Positions 53,534 through 63,597 of a DNA stretch of 64,000 nt are shown here, piece by piece. This DNA is from Streptomyces sp. Ru72 (GTDB taxonomy: Bacteria; Actinomycetota; Actinomycetes; Streptomycetales; Streptomycetaceae), in NCBI RefSeq assembly GCF_002920635.1, contig NZ_PQSR01000009.1:1-64000 (forward strand). The letters run 5' to 3'. The translations under genes and the position numbers were made by a program. The number at the start of each line of letters is the position of its first letter. Position 1 is the stretch's first letter. A model generated the notes under the pieces. It made no database searches, was not told the DNA's origin, and worked only from the letters and a program-made list of their open reading frames with translations.

Positions 53534-54568
53534 CTACTTCGCCCGGTCGAAGTCGATCGCGCTGTACGCGCGCAGCTTGCTCAGCCGGTGAACGGAGTCG
53601 ATCCGCCGGACCGTGCCGGACTTCGAACGCATGACGATCGAGTCGGTGGTGGCGGTCTCCGACCGGTAGCGCACACCGCGCAGCAGCTCGCCGTCCGTGA
53701 TGCCGGTGGCGACGAAGAAGACGTTCTCACCGGAGACCAGGTCGTCCGTGGTCAGGACCCGGTCGAGGTCGTGGCCCGCGTCGAGGGCGCGCTGCCGCTC
53801 CTCGTCGTCCTTCGGCCACAGCTTGCCCTGGATGGTGCCGCCCAGGCACTTCACCGCGCAGGCGGAGATGATGCCCTCGGGCGTGCCGCCGATGCCGAGC
53901 AGCAGGTCGATGCCGGTGCCCTCGCGCAGCGCCAGGATCGAACCGGCCACGTCGCCGTCCGAGATGAGCTTGATACGCGCGCCGGTCTCCCGGACCTCCC
54001 TGATCAGGCCGTCGTGGCGCGGCCGGTCGAGGATGACGACGGTGACGTCCTCGGGCGTGGAGTGCTTGGCCTTCGCCACCCGGCGGATGTTCACCGAGAC
54101 GGGCGCGTTGATGTCGACGAAGTCGGCCGCTTCCGGGCCGGTGACCAGCTTGTCCATGTAGAAGACGGCGGACGGGTCGAACATCGTGCCGCGGTCGGCG
54201 GCGGCCAGCACCGCGATGGCGTTCGGCATGCCCTTCGCGGTGAGCGTGGTGCCGTCGATCGGGTCCACGGCGATGTCGCACTCCGGGCCGGTCCCGTCGC
54301 CGACCCGCTCCCCGTTGAAGAGCATCGGGGCCTCGTCCTTCTCCCCTTCGCCGATGACGACGACGCCGTTCATCGACACGGTCGAGACGAGGGTGCGCAT
54401 GGCGCGCACCGCGGCGCCGTCCGCGCCGTTCTTGTCCCCGCGGCCGACCCAGCGGCCGGCGGCCATCGCGGCGGCCTCGGTGACCCGGACCAGTTCGAGG
54501 GCGAGGTTGCGGTCCGGGGCCTCGGAGGGGACTTCGAGCTCGGACGGCAGATGATGATTCTCGGTCAT
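53534..54568 (-). CDS. glpX: class II fructose-1,6-bisphosphatase
   Basis: 344 residues. The Li-sensitive phosphatase motif AVDPIDGTT and [16 protein letters not shown] bind metal and phosphate; [12 protein letters not shown] and LWPKDDEE complete the GlpX pattern. It hydrolyses fructose 1,6-bisphosphate in gluconeogenesis, the main such enzyme in actinobacteria. ATG 54568 is preceded by AAAGGTG. Divergent from the DUF4245 gene. Confidence 0.95.
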   Translation of the reverse strand: MTENHHLPSELEVPSEAPDRNLALELVRVTEAAAMAAGRWVGRGDKNGADGAAVRAMRTLVSTVSMNGVVVIGEGEKDEAPMLFNGERVGDGTGPECDIAVDPIDGTTLTAKGMPNAIAVLAAADRGTMFDPSAVFYMDKLVTGPEAADFVDINAPVSVNIRRVAKAKHSTPEDVTVVILDRPRHDGLIREVRETGARIKLISDGDVAGSILALREGTGIDLLLGIGGTPEGIISACAVKCLGGTIQGKLWPKDDEERQRALDAGHDLDRVLTTDDLVSGENVFFVATGITDGELLRGVRYRSETATTDSIVMRSKSGTVRRIDSVHRLSKLRAYSAIDFDRAK

Positions 54569-54695
54569 CGGAGCGCACCTTTCTGATACGACGACGGCCG
54601 GATGAGGGTGATGCCCCCGACTCTATCGTCGGACAGACAAAATGAGCAGGGCACCCCACGGATGAGCAGACCCTGGCACCTGCGACGATAGGGGC

Positions 54696-55214
54696 GTGGC
54701 AGGTATGAAAGGCAAGCAGACGGTCCGGGACATGATCCTCTCCCTGGGCCTCATCGGGCTGATGGCGGGCGTCATCTATCTCTTTATCCCCCACGACGAC
54801 CACGCTCCCGACATCAAGCGGGTCGACTACCGCGTCGAGCTGCTCACCGCGCGTCGCGCCGCGAGCTACCCGGTCGCCGCCCCCGAAGGCCTGCCCGACA
54901 CCTGGAAGGCCACCTCGGTCCGCTTCCAGGACGAACCCTTCGACGCCTGGCACCTGGGCTTCCAGGACCCCGAGGGACAGTACGTGGCGATCGAGCAGTC
55001 CACTGAGAGGGCGTCCACGTTCGTCGACGACGCCAGCCAGGGCGCACAGGAGACCAAGGACACCCAGCGCATCGGCGGCCAGACCTGGCAGCGCTACACC
55101 GGCGGCCGCTACGACGCGCTCGTGCTCAAGGGCAAGGGCGCCACGACCGTGGTGACGGGCACCGCGTCGTTCGCGCAGCTGACGAGGATGGCCGAGGCGC
55201 TCAAGACCGGCTGA
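54696..55214 (+). CDS. DUF4245-family membrane-anchored protein
   Basis: 172 residues from GTG 54696. One N-terminal membrane helix (about 12-32, [20 protein letters not shown]) precedes an extracytoplasmic domain (about 40-170) with [12 protein letters not shown] and [15 protein letters not shown]. Function unknown. GACGAT lies 6 nt before GTG, as in the leaderless neighbours; ATG 54705 is the alternative start. It is conserved between glpX and xseB. Confidence 0.85.
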   Translation: MAGMKGKQTVRDMILSLGLIGLMAGVIYLFIPHDDHAPDIKRVDYRVELLTARRAASYPVAAPEGLPDTWKATSVRFQDEPFDAWHLGFQDPEGQYVAIEQSTERASTFVDDASQGAQETKDTQRIGGQTWQRYTGGRYDALVLKGKGATTVVTGTASFAQLTRMAEALKTG

Positions 55215-55245
55215 CGGGCGTGGGACGCCGGACGGCGCAGCCCGG

Positions 55246-55488
55246 TCACCCGGCCCCTTCCGCGCCCTCGCCCTCCTGGCCGCCCTCCTCCTCGGCCAGC
55301 GCCGCGTCGAGCCGCCTGCGGGCGCCCTCCAGCCACGTCCGGCACACCCTGGCCAGTTCCTCCCCCCGCTCCCAAAGCGCCAACGACTCCTCGAGCGTGG
55401 TGCCCCCGGCCTCCAGGCGCCGCACCACCTCGATCAACTCGTCCCGCGCCTGCTCGTAGCCGAGTGCCTCGTCCGTCCTGCTGGTCAT
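55246..55488 (-). CDS. xseB: exodeoxyribonuclease VII small subunit
   Basis: 80 residues, the normal length. [41 protein letters not shown] is the XseB helical hairpin pattern, given here as one continuous run in the protein; the tail is Glu/Gly-rich. It forms the 1:6-type complex with XseA for single-strand DNA degradation. ATG 55488 lies 9 nt after the xseA stop. That stop codon is also the start of a TAGGGT -10-like hexamer 6 nt before the ATG. Confidence 0.93.
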   Translation of the reverse strand: MTSRTDEALGYEQARDELIEVVRRLEAGGTTLEESLALWERGEELARVCRTWLEGARRRLDAALAEEEGGQEGEGAEGAG

Positions 55489-55494
55489 GCGCCC

Positions 55495-55500
55495 ACCCTA
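55495..55500 (-). promoter_or_regulatory. -10-like hexamer overlapping the xseA stop, 6 nt before xseB
   Basis: TAGGGT (minus strand) begins with the TAG stop of xseA and is followed by 6 nt and ATG 55488. It could give xseB its own leaderless transcript. Confidence 0.35.
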
Positions 55501-56733
55501 AGATCCCTGGGTGCCGACGGGACCCTCGCCGTCGGCCCGTACCGTGAACTCGCCCGCGGCGACCCGCGCCCGCAGCGCCTCGCCCGCCGCCACCTCGTCC
55601 GGCGCGCGGACCACGTGCCCGTCGGCCTTCTGCAGCACCGCGTACCCCCGCCGCAGCGTCGCGGCCGGGGACAGCGCCACCACGCGCGCGTGCGTGTGCG
55701 TCAGCTCCGACTCGGCGCGGTCGAGGAGATGCCCGAGGGTGCGCCGGGCGCGGTCGACCAGCGCGGTGACCTGGTCGGCCCGCTCGTCGACCATGCGGTG
55801 CGGGTCCTCCATGCAGGGCCGCGCCAGCGCGTGCGCCAGCCCGCGCTCCTCACGTTCGACGAACGCCTGCGCGCACCGCCGTGCCCGGTCCCGCAGCTGC
55901 CGTACCCGCTCCAGCTCCTCGCCGACATCCGGGACGACCTTCTTGGCCGCGTCGGTCGGGGTGGAGGCCCGGAGGTCGGCGACGTGGTCGAGCAGCGGGT
56001 TGTCCGGCTCGTGCCCGATAGCCGACACCACGGGCGTACGGCAGCCCGCCACCGCCCGGACGAGCTGTTCGTCCGAGAACGGCAGCAGATCCTCCACACT
56101 GCCGCCGCCGCGCGCCACGATGATCACGTCCACCTCTTCCAGCGCGTCCAGCTCCTTCACGGCCTGCACGACCTGCGGTACGGCGTGCACGCCCTGCACG
56201 GCGACGTTGCGCACCTCGAAGCGGACGGCGGGCCAGCGGTGCCGCGCGTTCTCCAGCACGTCGCGCTCGGCCGCCGAGGCACGGCCGCACACCAGCCCGA
56301 TCAGCTGCGGCAGGAACGGCAGCGGCTTCTTGCGCTCGGGCGCGAAGAGGCCCTCGGCGGCCAGCGCCTTCTTCAGCTGCTCCAGCCGCGCGAGCAGTTC
56401 CCCGACGCCCACGGGCCGTATCTCGGCCGCCCGAAGCGACAGCTGCCCCCTCGGGGCGTACCACTCGGGCTTGGCGAGGACGACGACGCGGGCGCCCTCG
56501 CTCACGACGTCGGCCACGGAGTCGAACACCTGGCGGTAGCAGGTGACGCCGACGGAGATGTCGTACGAGGGGTCGCGCAGCGTCAGGAAGACGACCCCGG
56601 CGCCGGGCCGGCGCGACAACTGCGTGATCTGCCCCTCGACCCACACGGCCCCGAGCCGGTCGATCCACCCCCCGATGAGCCGCGACACCTCACCGACGGG
56701 CAGGGGGTTCTCCGCGGACGTGTTGACAGCCAT
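55498..56733 (-). CDS. xseA: exodeoxyribonuclease VII large subunit
   Basis: 411 residues. The N-terminal OB fold (about 12-110, [17 protein letters not shown]), the catalytic domain (about 125-320; [68 protein letters not shown] in segments) and the coiled-coil region are in family order. With XseB it degrades single-stranded DNA to oligonucleotides. ATG 56733 follows TACGCT by 7 nt with no ribosome site. Divergent from ispH. Confidence 0.95.
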   Translation of the reverse strand: MAVNTSAENPLPVGEVSRLIGGWIDRLGAVWVEGQITQLSRRPGAGVVFLTLRDPSYDISVGVTCYRQVFDSVADVVSEGARVVVLAKPEWYAPRGQLSLRAAEIRPVGVGELLARLEQLKKALAAEGLFAPERKKPLPFLPQLIGLVCGRASAAERDVLENARHRWPAVRFEVRNVAVQGVHAVPQVVQAVKELDALEEVDVIIVARGGGSVEDLLPFSDEQLVRAVAGCRTPVVSAIGHEPDNPLLDHVADLRASTPTDAAKKVVPDVGEELERVRQLRDRARRCAQAFVEREERGLAHALARPCMEDPHRMVDERADQVTALVDRARRTLGHLLDRAESELTHTHARVVALSPAATLRRGYAVLQKADGHVVRAPDEVAAGEALRARVAAGEFTVRADGEGPVGTQGS

Positions 56734-56740
56734 GCGCCCG

Positions 56741-56746
56741 AGCGTA
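56741..56746 (-). promoter_or_regulatory. -10 hexamer 7 nt before xseA
   Basis: TACGCT on the minus strand, 7 nt before ATG 56733; no Shine-Dalgarno sequence. Confidence 0.55.
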
Positions 56747-56819
56747 GTGGCCGGGGCCGACAACACCGGTCGGCACAACCTCTCCCCAAGGAGGCGATCT
56801 ACGACGCCGGGCCCGGCCT

Positions 56820-56825
56820 TACGAT
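56820..56825 (+). promoter_or_regulatory. -10 hexamer 7 nt before ispH
   Basis: TACGAT followed by 7 nt and ATG 56833; no ribosome site. The hexamer overlaps a second in-frame ATG (56824), which would then lie upstream of the transcript. Confidence 0.55.
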
Positions 56826-56832
56826 GGATCGC

Positions 56833-57828
56833 ATGACTGCTTCGTCCGGCCGCCGTGTTCTGCTCGCCGCCCCCCGGGGCTACTGCGCGGGAGTCGACCG
56901 TGCGGTGATCGCCGTGGAGAAGGCCCTCGAGCAGTACGGGGCGCCGATCTACGTCCGCCACGAGATCGTCCACAACAAGTACGTCGTGCAGACCCTGGAG
57001 AAGAAGGGCGCGGTCTTCGTGGAGCGGACGGAGGAGGTGCCCCCGGGGAACATCGTCATGTTCTCCGCGCACGGCGTTGCACCCACCGTCCACGAGGAGG
57101 CCAGGCAGGGCCGGCTCGCCACCATCGACGCCACCTGCCCGCTGGTCACCAAGGTCCACAAGGAAGCGATCCGGTACGCCAAGGAGGACTTCGACATCCT
57201 CCTGATCGGGCACGAGGGCCACGAAGAGGTCATCGGCACCTCCGGCGAGGCCCCCGACCACATCCAGCTCGTCGACGGCCCCGAGGACGTCGCGAAGGTG
57301 GAGGTGCGCGACCCGTCGAGGGTCGTCTGGCTGTCCCAGACCACCCTGTCGGTCGACGAGACCATGGAGACGGTCGACGCGCTCAAGGAGAAGTTCCCGC
57401 AGCTCGTCTCCCCGCCCAGCGACGACATCTGCTACGCCACCCAGAACCGCCAGCTCGCGGTGAAGCAGATGGGCGCCGAGGCGGACCTGGTGATCGTGGT
57501 CGGCTCCCGCAACTCCTCCAACTCCAAGCGGCTGGTCGAGGTCGCCAAGCTCGCGGGCGCGCGCGAGGCGTACCTGGTGGACTTCGCCGACGAGATCGAC
57601 GAGTCCTGGCTCGAAGGCGTGTCGACGATCGGTGTGACATCGGGTGCCTCCGTGCCGGAGGTCCTGGTGGAGCAGGTGCTCGAGTGGCTCGCGCGGCGCG
57701 GCTTCGAGGACGTCGAGATCGTCAAGGCGGCCGAGGAGTCCATCACCTTCTCGCTGCCCAAGGAACTCCGCCGCGACCTGCGCGAGGAGGCCGCGGCGCT
57801 GGTGGCCGAGCGCACCGGCGACAAGTAA
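56833..57828 (+). CDS. ispH: 4-hydroxy-3-methylbut-2-enyl diphosphate reductase
   Basis: 331 residues from ATG 56833. The three [4Fe-4S] cysteines are in [12 protein letters not shown] (Cys18), [11 protein letters not shown] and [11 protein letters not shown]; the His of VRHEIVHN and the His in FSAHGVAP complete the site, with the catalytic Glu in the [10 protein letters not shown] region nearby. It makes IPP and DMAPP in the last step of the MEP pathway. Divergent from xseA and followed by ppgK. Confidence 0.96.
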   Translation: MTASSGRRVLLAAPRGYCAGVDRAVIAVEKALEQYGAPIYVRHEIVHNKYVVQTLEKKGAVFVERTEEVPPGNIVMFSAHGVAPTVHEEARQGRLATIDATCPLVTKVHKEAIRYAKEDFDILLIGHEGHEEVIGTSGEAPDHIQLVDGPEDVAKVEVRDPSRVVWLSQTTLSVDETMETVDALKEKFPQLVSPPSDDICYATQNRQLAVKQMGAEADLVIVVGSRNSSNSKRLVEVAKLAGAREAYLVDFADEIDESWLEGVSTIGVTSGASVPEVLVEQVLEWLARRGFEDVEIVKAAEESITFSLPKELRRDLREEAAALVAERTGDK

Positions 57829-57878
57829 CGCGCCAACCGTCGGCATGACGCCGGTACGTGGCTGTCCGTGCCACGACG

Positions 57879-57884
57879 TACCGT
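57879..57884 (+). promoter_or_regulatory. -10 hexamer 7 nt before ppgK
   Basis: TACCGT followed by 7 nt and ATG 57892, with no ribosome site. Suggests a separate leaderless transcript from ispH. Confidence 0.5.
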
Positions 57885-57891
57885 GGTGCCC

Positions 57892-58638
57892 ATGCAGATC
57901 TTCGGCGTGGACATCGGCGGATCCGGGATCAAGGGCGCTCCCGTGGACCTGGAGCGGGGCGACCTGGCTCGGGAGCGCTTCAAGGTGCTCACCCCTCACC
58001 CGGCGACGCCCGACGGGGTGGCGGACGGGGTGAAGGAGGTCGTCGACCACTTCGGGTGGACCGGGCCGGTCGGCCTGACGTTCCCCGGTGTGGTCACGGA
58101 CGGCGCCATGATCCGTACGGCGGCGAACGTCGACAAGAGCTGGGTCGACACGGACGCGCGCGCCCTGTTCGGTGAGCGCCTGGGCGGTCTCCCGGTGACC
58201 GTGGTCAACGACGCGGACGCGGCGGGCGTGGCCGAGATGCAGTTCGGCGCGGGCCGCGGCCGCAGGGGCACGGTCATCGTGCTGACGTTCGGTACGGGCA
58301 TCGGCAGCGCCATGTTCACCGACGGTGTGCTCGTGCCCAACACGGAGCTGGGCCACCTGGAGCTGAACGGCCGCGACGCCGAGAAGCGCGCCTCCAGCAA
58401 GGCCAAGGACGACAACGGCCTGACGTGGGAGCACTGGGCCCGCCGCGTACAGAAGTACCTCGCGCACGTGGAGATGCTGTTCTCACCGGAGCTGTTCGTC
58501 ATCGGCGGCGGCGTCAGCCGCAAGTCGGAGAAGTTCCTGCCGCTCATCGAGGGCATCGAGGCGGAGATCGTCCCCGCCCAGCTCCAGAACAACGCGGGGA
58601 TCGTGGGAGCGGCGATGAGGGCGGCGAAGCAGGCATAG
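57892..58638 (+). CDS. ppgK: polyphosphate glucokinase
   Basis: 248 residues of the ROK family. The phosphate-binding [17 protein letters not shown], the catalytic [11 protein letters not shown] and [12 protein letters not shown], and the glucose-binding [18 protein letters not shown] define the polyphosphate/ATP-glucokinase type. It phosphorylates glucose, using polyphosphate or ATP. A 14-bp stem terminator follows. Confidence 0.94.
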   Translation: MQIFGVDIGGSGIKGAPVDLERGDLARERFKVLTPHPATPDGVADGVKEVVDHFGWTGPVGLTFPGVVTDGAMIRTAANVDKSWVDTDARALFGERLGGLPVTVVNDADAAGVAEMQFGAGRGRRGTVIVLTFGTGIGSAMFTDGVLVPNTELGHLELNGRDAEKRASSKAKDDNGLTWEHWARRVQKYLAHVEMLFSPELFVIGGGVSRKSEKFLPLIEGIEAEIVPAQLQNNAGIVGAAMRAAKQA

Positions 58639-58649
58639 CAGCAGGCACC

Positions 58650-58685
58650 GGTGCGGGACGCCCGGTGGTGTGGGCGTCCCGCACC
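58650..58685. terminator. bidirectional terminator after ppgK
   Basis: A perfect 14-bp stem (GGTGCGGGACGCCC with GGGCGTCCCGCACC) around 8 nt, between convergent ppgK and the DUF6542 gene. Confidence 0.85.
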
Positions 58686-58686
58686 G

Positions 58687-59340
58687 TCAACCGCTCCGAC
58701 GGCGCGCCGCCACCTTGCGCCGCAGCATCCGCACCTTGCGCACGGTCGTGATGACGCCCGCGATCAGCGTGCCGCCGTACAGCCAGCCGGCCTGCGTGGC
58801 GAGCGCGGTGACCAGCCCGACCAGGCGCCCGGCGACCCCGCTCTCGCTGTCGGCCACGACCAGCAGCCCGGCGGCGAACGCGATGGGCACGACCACCGGC
58901 GCGGTCACCAGGTCCCCGCGGCGTACCCACAGCGCGGTCAGCGCGGCCACCGGCAGGAACAGCACGCCGTAGACCGTCAGGGACGCCCCGAACAGCAGCC
59001 GGTCGAGACACCCCAGCACCAGCATCACGGCACCGCAGAACAGCCCGCCGCCGAGCCCGGTGAGCCGGGGGCCGGGCAGCCGCCGTGCCGCCGGGTCGAG
59101 CGCGGGAGCGTTCCGCACCCGAGCCGCCGGGCGCCGCTGCGCACTGGTGTTTCCCTGGGGCGCCGGCCGTGCCCAGCCGGCCCCGTCGCCCACCTCGGGC
59201 CGGCCGGGGCCGCCGGGCCGGGGAGGCCGTGCGGCCGCGCCGGACCGTACGGGCGCGGCGGCGCTGCGCCGGCCCTGCGGGGGAAGGGGGGCACCGCGTC
59301 GCGGTCCGTGTTGCGGGGGTCGCGTCCTGTGTTGCTCCAC
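58687..59340 (-). CDS. DUF6542-like membrane protein
   Basis: 217 residues from GTG 59340. An Arg/Pro/Gly-rich cytoplasmic N-terminus (1-90) is followed by four hydrophobic segments (about 93-118, 121-138, 143-163, 172-198) and a basic C-terminus (RKVRMLRRKVAARRRSG). Function unknown; it is conserved next to ychF in Streptomyces as I recall. TAAGTT lies 6 nt before the GTG, a leaderless-type layout. Confidence 0.8.
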   Translation of the reverse strand: MEQHRTRPPQHGPRRGAPLPPQGRRSAAAPVRSGAAARPPRPGGPGRPEVGDGAGWARPAPQGNTSAQRRPAARVRNAPALDPAARRLPGPRLTGLGGGLFCGAVMLVLGCLDRLLFGASLTVYGVLFLPVAALTALWVRRGDLVTAPVVVPIAFAAGLLVVADSESGVAGRLVGLVTALATQAGWLYGGTLIAGVITTVRKVRMLRRKVAARRRSG

Positions 59341-59538
59341 TGGACCAACTTAGGTCGGTTTATGTGCGGAATGGCGTATGACACACGCCGTTGGCGAGAG
59401 CTTGTCCAAGCGTTCGATACGTCGCCGGAGCGCGGCCGGGTACGCCGTAGACTGGTGGATCGGCCCGCACACTCTCCTGACGGACCCGGGCCCGCAGCCC
59501 AGTCCAGTCCTCCAACCTCACGTACGGGAAGTCGCAAC

Positions 59539-60627
<1,089 letters not shown>

Positions 60628-60669
60628 TCGATTCGTCACCGCGCTAAGTGGTTCGGCGAGCGTGCAGAT

Positions 60670-60707
60670 CAGAAGGGGCTGAGCTCCGGCGAGCTCAGCC
60701 CCTTCTG
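60670..60707. terminator. terminator after ychF
   Basis: A perfect 17-bp stem (60670-60686 with 60691-60707) closed by the tetraloop CGGC, between ychF and the convergent Uma2 gene; followed by CGTTCCC. Confidence 0.88.
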
Positions 60708-60714
60708 CGTTCCC

Positions 60715-60734
60715 GTGCTGACGTGGTGCTGACT
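60715..60734. repeat. left 20-bp motif flanking the Uma2 gene
   Basis: GTGCTGACGTGGTGCTGACT contains GTGCTGA twice. A 16/20-identical copy lies at 61411-61430, on the other side of the Uma2 gene. Confidence 0.6.
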
Positions 60735-60735
60735 C

Positions 60736-61317
60736 CTAGCCGCCCGTCGGCGGCGTGAGCCTTTCGAGATCCAGGCTGATCTCGAAAGGCACTGGGCGCT
60801 TCAGAGTGCCTCGGAAGATGCCGGCGGGCGCGTAGACGCCAGTCGGTTCGTCGAGTTCGTAGACGTGGACGACAGGGGCGCCGTCCTCGTCCTCGATGCA
60901 CCAGTAGTGCGGGATGCCGGCCTCCGCGTACTTGCGCAGCTTGACCGTGCGGTCCCGGTGCGCGGACTCGGGTGAGACGACCTCGATGACGAGTCGCACC
61001 TCGTCCGGCGCGAACCAGGTGCGGTCTCCGTCGTAGTCGGCCGTCGTCACCAGCAGATCAGGCTCGGGTCGGTTTCGCTCGTCGAGTTTTATGGTCATCT
61101 CGCGGCCGACCCTGACATCGCCGGGCGCCTGCTCCATGAGGGCGACGGTGAGCATGGTGACGAGGTGGCCGTGCCACCACCTCTGCGGCGACATCACGAA
61201 GACGAGCGCTCCATCGATCAGCTCGGTGTGTCGGGGCGCCTCGGGAAGGCGGTCCAGGTCCTCCGCGAACCAGCCTTCCTCGCGCGGCGGGCGCATCCAG
61301 TCGGGCAGTGCGGTCAT
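60736..61317 (-). CDS. Uma2-family (DUF820) putative endonuclease
   Basis: 193 residues. The Uma2 fold has a PD-(D/E)XK-like core: ELIDGALVFVMSPQRWWHG, RPEPDLLVTTADYDGD (catalytic Asp), VRLVIEVVSPESAHRDRTVKLRKYAEAGIPHYWCIE (E-x-V core, Lys and Tyr) appear in order. The family is highly expanded in Streptomyces; its role is unknown. TACGGT lies 6 nt before ATG 61317. Nearly identical 20-bp motifs flank the gene, so it may have been acquired as a unit. Confidence 0.9.
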   Translation of the reverse strand: MTALPDWMRPPREEGWFAEDLDRLPEAPRHTELIDGALVFVMSPQRWWHGHLVTMLTVALMEQAPGDVRVGREMTIKLDERNRPEPDLLVTTADYDGDRTWFAPDEVRLVIEVVSPESAHRDRTVKLRKYAEAGIPHYWCIEDEDGAPVVHVYELDEPTGVYAPAGIFRGTLKRPVPFEISLDLERLTPPTGG

Positions 61318-61323
61318 GGCTCA

Positions 61324-61329
61324 ACCGTA
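61324..61329 (-). promoter_or_regulatory. -10 hexamer 6 nt before the Uma2 gene
   Basis: TACGGT on the minus strand, 6 nt before ATG 61317; no ribosome site. Confidence 0.5.
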
Positions 61330-61410
61330 GCGATTCGACGAGGCGCGGGCCACGAGATCGTCACCGGGGACCGCCCTTCCCGCCGTACTGGAGTCCCAGG
61401 CCTGTCGCCG

Positions 61411-61430
61411 GTGCTGATTCTGTGCTGACT
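61411..61430. repeat. right 20-bp motif flanking the Uma2 gene
   Basis: GTGCTGATTCTGTGCTGACT, same orientation as the copy at 60715-60734 and differing only in the central four bases. Confidence 0.6.
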
Positions 61431-61599
61431 TGGATCTCCAGGAGCTCCTTTCCGCAGGTGGGAGCGTTGTGGTAGACGTTCCGCTGCAGCTGTGACGGAT
61501 TCGCGACCGTGCGCCAGGGAATTCGTCAAGTGCACGGGTCGGCAGGGGGCGGGCTCGAGCGGGCCCGATCCCTTCGGTGCTGGATGCCGACTTGGGCCT

Positions 61600-62682
61600 T
61601 CAGCGGATGATCGAGGTCAGCACGTCCACGCCCAGATGCATGAGGCGGTCCGTGTCCAACCGGTGGTGGATCTGTCGGCCGTCCCGCCGGGAGGTCAGCA
61701 GTCCCACCTCGCGCAGCCGGCCGAGGTGGCGGGAGACCTGGGGGAGGCTCATCCCGGTCCGTACGGCCAGGTCGGAGGTGGTGATGGGTTCGTTCACCAG
61801 GTGCCGGCACAGCGACAGCCGCGCGGGGTCGGACAGGACCGCCAGTCTGAGCCGCACCTGTGCCAGTGTGGCCCGCTCCGCCTGAGCGGTGTTCTCGACG
61901 GGGAAGTGCACGACGAGCGGATAGGGCGGATCGTCCTTGACGATCAGGTGCGGTCGGGAGTGCACCGACGGCACGAGCAGGCAGCGACGGCCGCGCAGGT
62001 CGGCCCGCAGTGACTGCAGCTTGTCGTAGACGACCGCGGGCGGGTTGCTGCGGACGACGGCGTTCGGGCTGAGCGAGGCCAGTGCCTCGGGGAGCGGCAG
62101 TGCCTGGACGCGGGCCCGCAGGCGGGTGCATTCGCTCTCCAGCCGGTGCTGTACCCGCGCCCATTCGGCGTCGAAGAACTCGGCGGCACAGCGCCGCAGC
62201 AGCTCCAGCAGCCCGCTCCGCATCCGCTCCGGGGTCTGGAGCAGGCCGCGGGCCAGCTCGCCGCGGCTGAAGGAGCGCCGTTCGGCGGAGACCGTGTAGG
62301 CGTCGCGGACCGCCTCGTCGGTGAGCAGGTCCCGGGTGTCGAAGACACCGCCGTGCACGCTCGGTGCGACGCCCAGCACGAAGTCGTCCAGCGGCAGCGC
62401 CTCCAGGCGGTCGAGTTCCTGCTCCAGCGTGCGGCCCAGGGGCGGATCCAGCGGCATCAGCAGGCGGCAGCGCCGCCGGGTCCACAGGGGTGCGTAGACC
62501 GCGATCAGGCTCTGGGACTCCGGGGACAGGTCGGTGCGCACGCGTTCCAGCCACGGGCGTACGGCGAGGTGGTGCTCGGGCTCGGCGATCGAGTGGAGGC
62601 ACGCCATCAGCTCGGCCAGCGGTGACAGGCCGACGGCCACATCCGCCGGAACCGCCCCCTGCAAGGTGATGACCACGGCCAT
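61600..62682 (-). CDS. ArsR-type winged-helix regulator with long N-terminal domain
   Basis: 360 residues from ATG 62682. The last 75 residues form an ArsR/SmtB-like HTH: RLAVLSDPARLSLCRHLVNEPITTSDLAVRTGMSLPQVSRHLGRLREVGLL in family order, then RRDGRQIHHRLD. The first ~265 residues are a DUF5937-like domain of unknown function with no cysteine cluster for metal sensing. TACGCT lies 7 nt before the ATG. It is divergent from an amino-acid ABC importer across 150 bp and may regulate it. Confidence 0.87.
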   Translation of the reverse strand: MAVVITLQGAVPADVAVGLSPLAELMACLHSIAEPEHHLAVRPWLERVRTDLSPESQSLIAVYAPLWTRRRCRLLMPLDPPLGRTLEQELDRLEALPLDDFVLGVAPSVHGGVFDTRDLLTDEAVRDAYTVSAERRSFSRGELARGLLQTPERMRSGLLELLRRCAAEFFDAEWARVQHRLESECTRLRARVQALPLPEALASLSPNAVVRSNPPAVVYDKLQSLRADLRGRRCLLVPSVHSRPHLIVKDDPPYPLVVHFPVENTAQAERATLAQVRLRLAVLSDPARLSLCRHLVNEPITTSDLAVRTGMSLPQVSRHLGRLREVGLLTSRRDGRQIHHRLDTDRLMHLGVDVLTSIIR

Positions 62683-62689
62683 GCCGCGC

Positions 62690-62695
62690 AGCGTA
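62690..62695 (-). promoter_or_regulatory. -10 hexamer 7 nt before the ArsR-like gene
   Basis: TACGCT on the minus strand, exactly 7 nt before ATG 62682, with no ribosome site. Confidence 0.55.
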
Positions 62696-62832
62696 CAGCG
62701 GTTGTTTACCGCGTGCGCGGTAAGCATCGCGGTCGCCGCCGGCCGGCCGACCTAGGCTGCGTCCCATTCCAGCCGCTCCGAGCAGGCGTCGATTCCGCTC
62801 CGAGCAGTCCGAGCAGCGAGAGGCTCCGGCCG

Positions 62833-63594
62833 ATGCACCTGTTTCTGCAGACGTTCTTCGACCCCGACGAACTACTCAAGGCGTTTCCCGTCCTGCTGAC
62901 CGAGGGCCTGCGCAACACCCTGCTGATCGCCGGGCTGGCGATCGTCTTCGGTGTCGTGCTCGGTGTGCTGCTCGCGATGCTGCTGCTGTCGCACCGCCGG
63001 TGGGTGCGACTGCCCGCGCGGATCTACGTGGACGTGTTCCGCGGTCTGCCCGCGATCGTGACCGTCAGCCTGGTCGGCCTGGGCCTGCCGTCGGCCGGGA
63101 TCCGGCCGTTCGGCCGGGACCCGCTCGGCTACGCGGTCCTCGCCATCGGCCTCATATCGGCGGCCTACCTGGCGGAGATCTTCCGGTCCGGCATCCAGGC
63201 CGTCCCGACCGGGCAGCTCAGCGCGGCACGCAGCCTCGGCATGTCCTATCCGACCGCGATGCGGGTGATCGTCGTCCCGCAGGGCGTACGGAACGTGCTG
63301 CCCGCGCTGGCCGGCCAGTTCATCATCGACATCAAGGAGAGCGCGCTGGTGTATCTGCTCGGGCTCGGCCTCGGGCAGCGCGAGCTCTACTTCATCGCGC
63401 AGGAGCGGCAGGCGGCGACGTACAACTCCTCCGCGCTCGTGGCCGCCGGTGCCTGCTATCTGATGCTCACGATTCCGCTCACTTTCCTGGTCAATCGGCT
63501 CGACCTGCGCCTGCGCACCGGCGGGCGAAAGCAGAACGAAGCGGCTGCCGCGCCGGCCGTGGTCCCGCCCGCCCCGTCCGTGATGGAGGTCTGA
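62833..63594 (+). CDS. polar amino-acid ABC transporter permease
   Basis: 253 residues, five or six membrane helices. HisM/GlnP-type features: LTEGLRNTLLIAGLAIVFG at the N-terminus, DVFRGLPAIVTVSLVGLG, and the EAA loop SAARSLGMSYPTAMRVIVVPQGVRNVLPAL. It forms the membrane channel for amino-acid import with the ATPase whose gene starts 3 nt downstream. The binding protein is not in the window, so it probably lies beyond 64 kb. Confidence 0.92.
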   Translation: MHLFLQTFFDPDELLKAFPVLLTEGLRNTLLIAGLAIVFGVVLGVLLAMLLLSHRRWVRLPARIYVDVFRGLPAIVTVSLVGLGLPSAGIRPFGRDPLGYAVLAIGLISAAYLAEIFRSGIQAVPTGQLSAARSLGMSYPTAMRVIVVPQGVRNVLPALAGQFIIDIKESALVYLLGLGLGQRELYFIAQERQAATYNSSALVAAGACYLMLTIPLTFLVNRLDLRLRTGGRKQNEAAAAPAVVPPAPSVMEV

Positions 63595-63597
63595 GCC

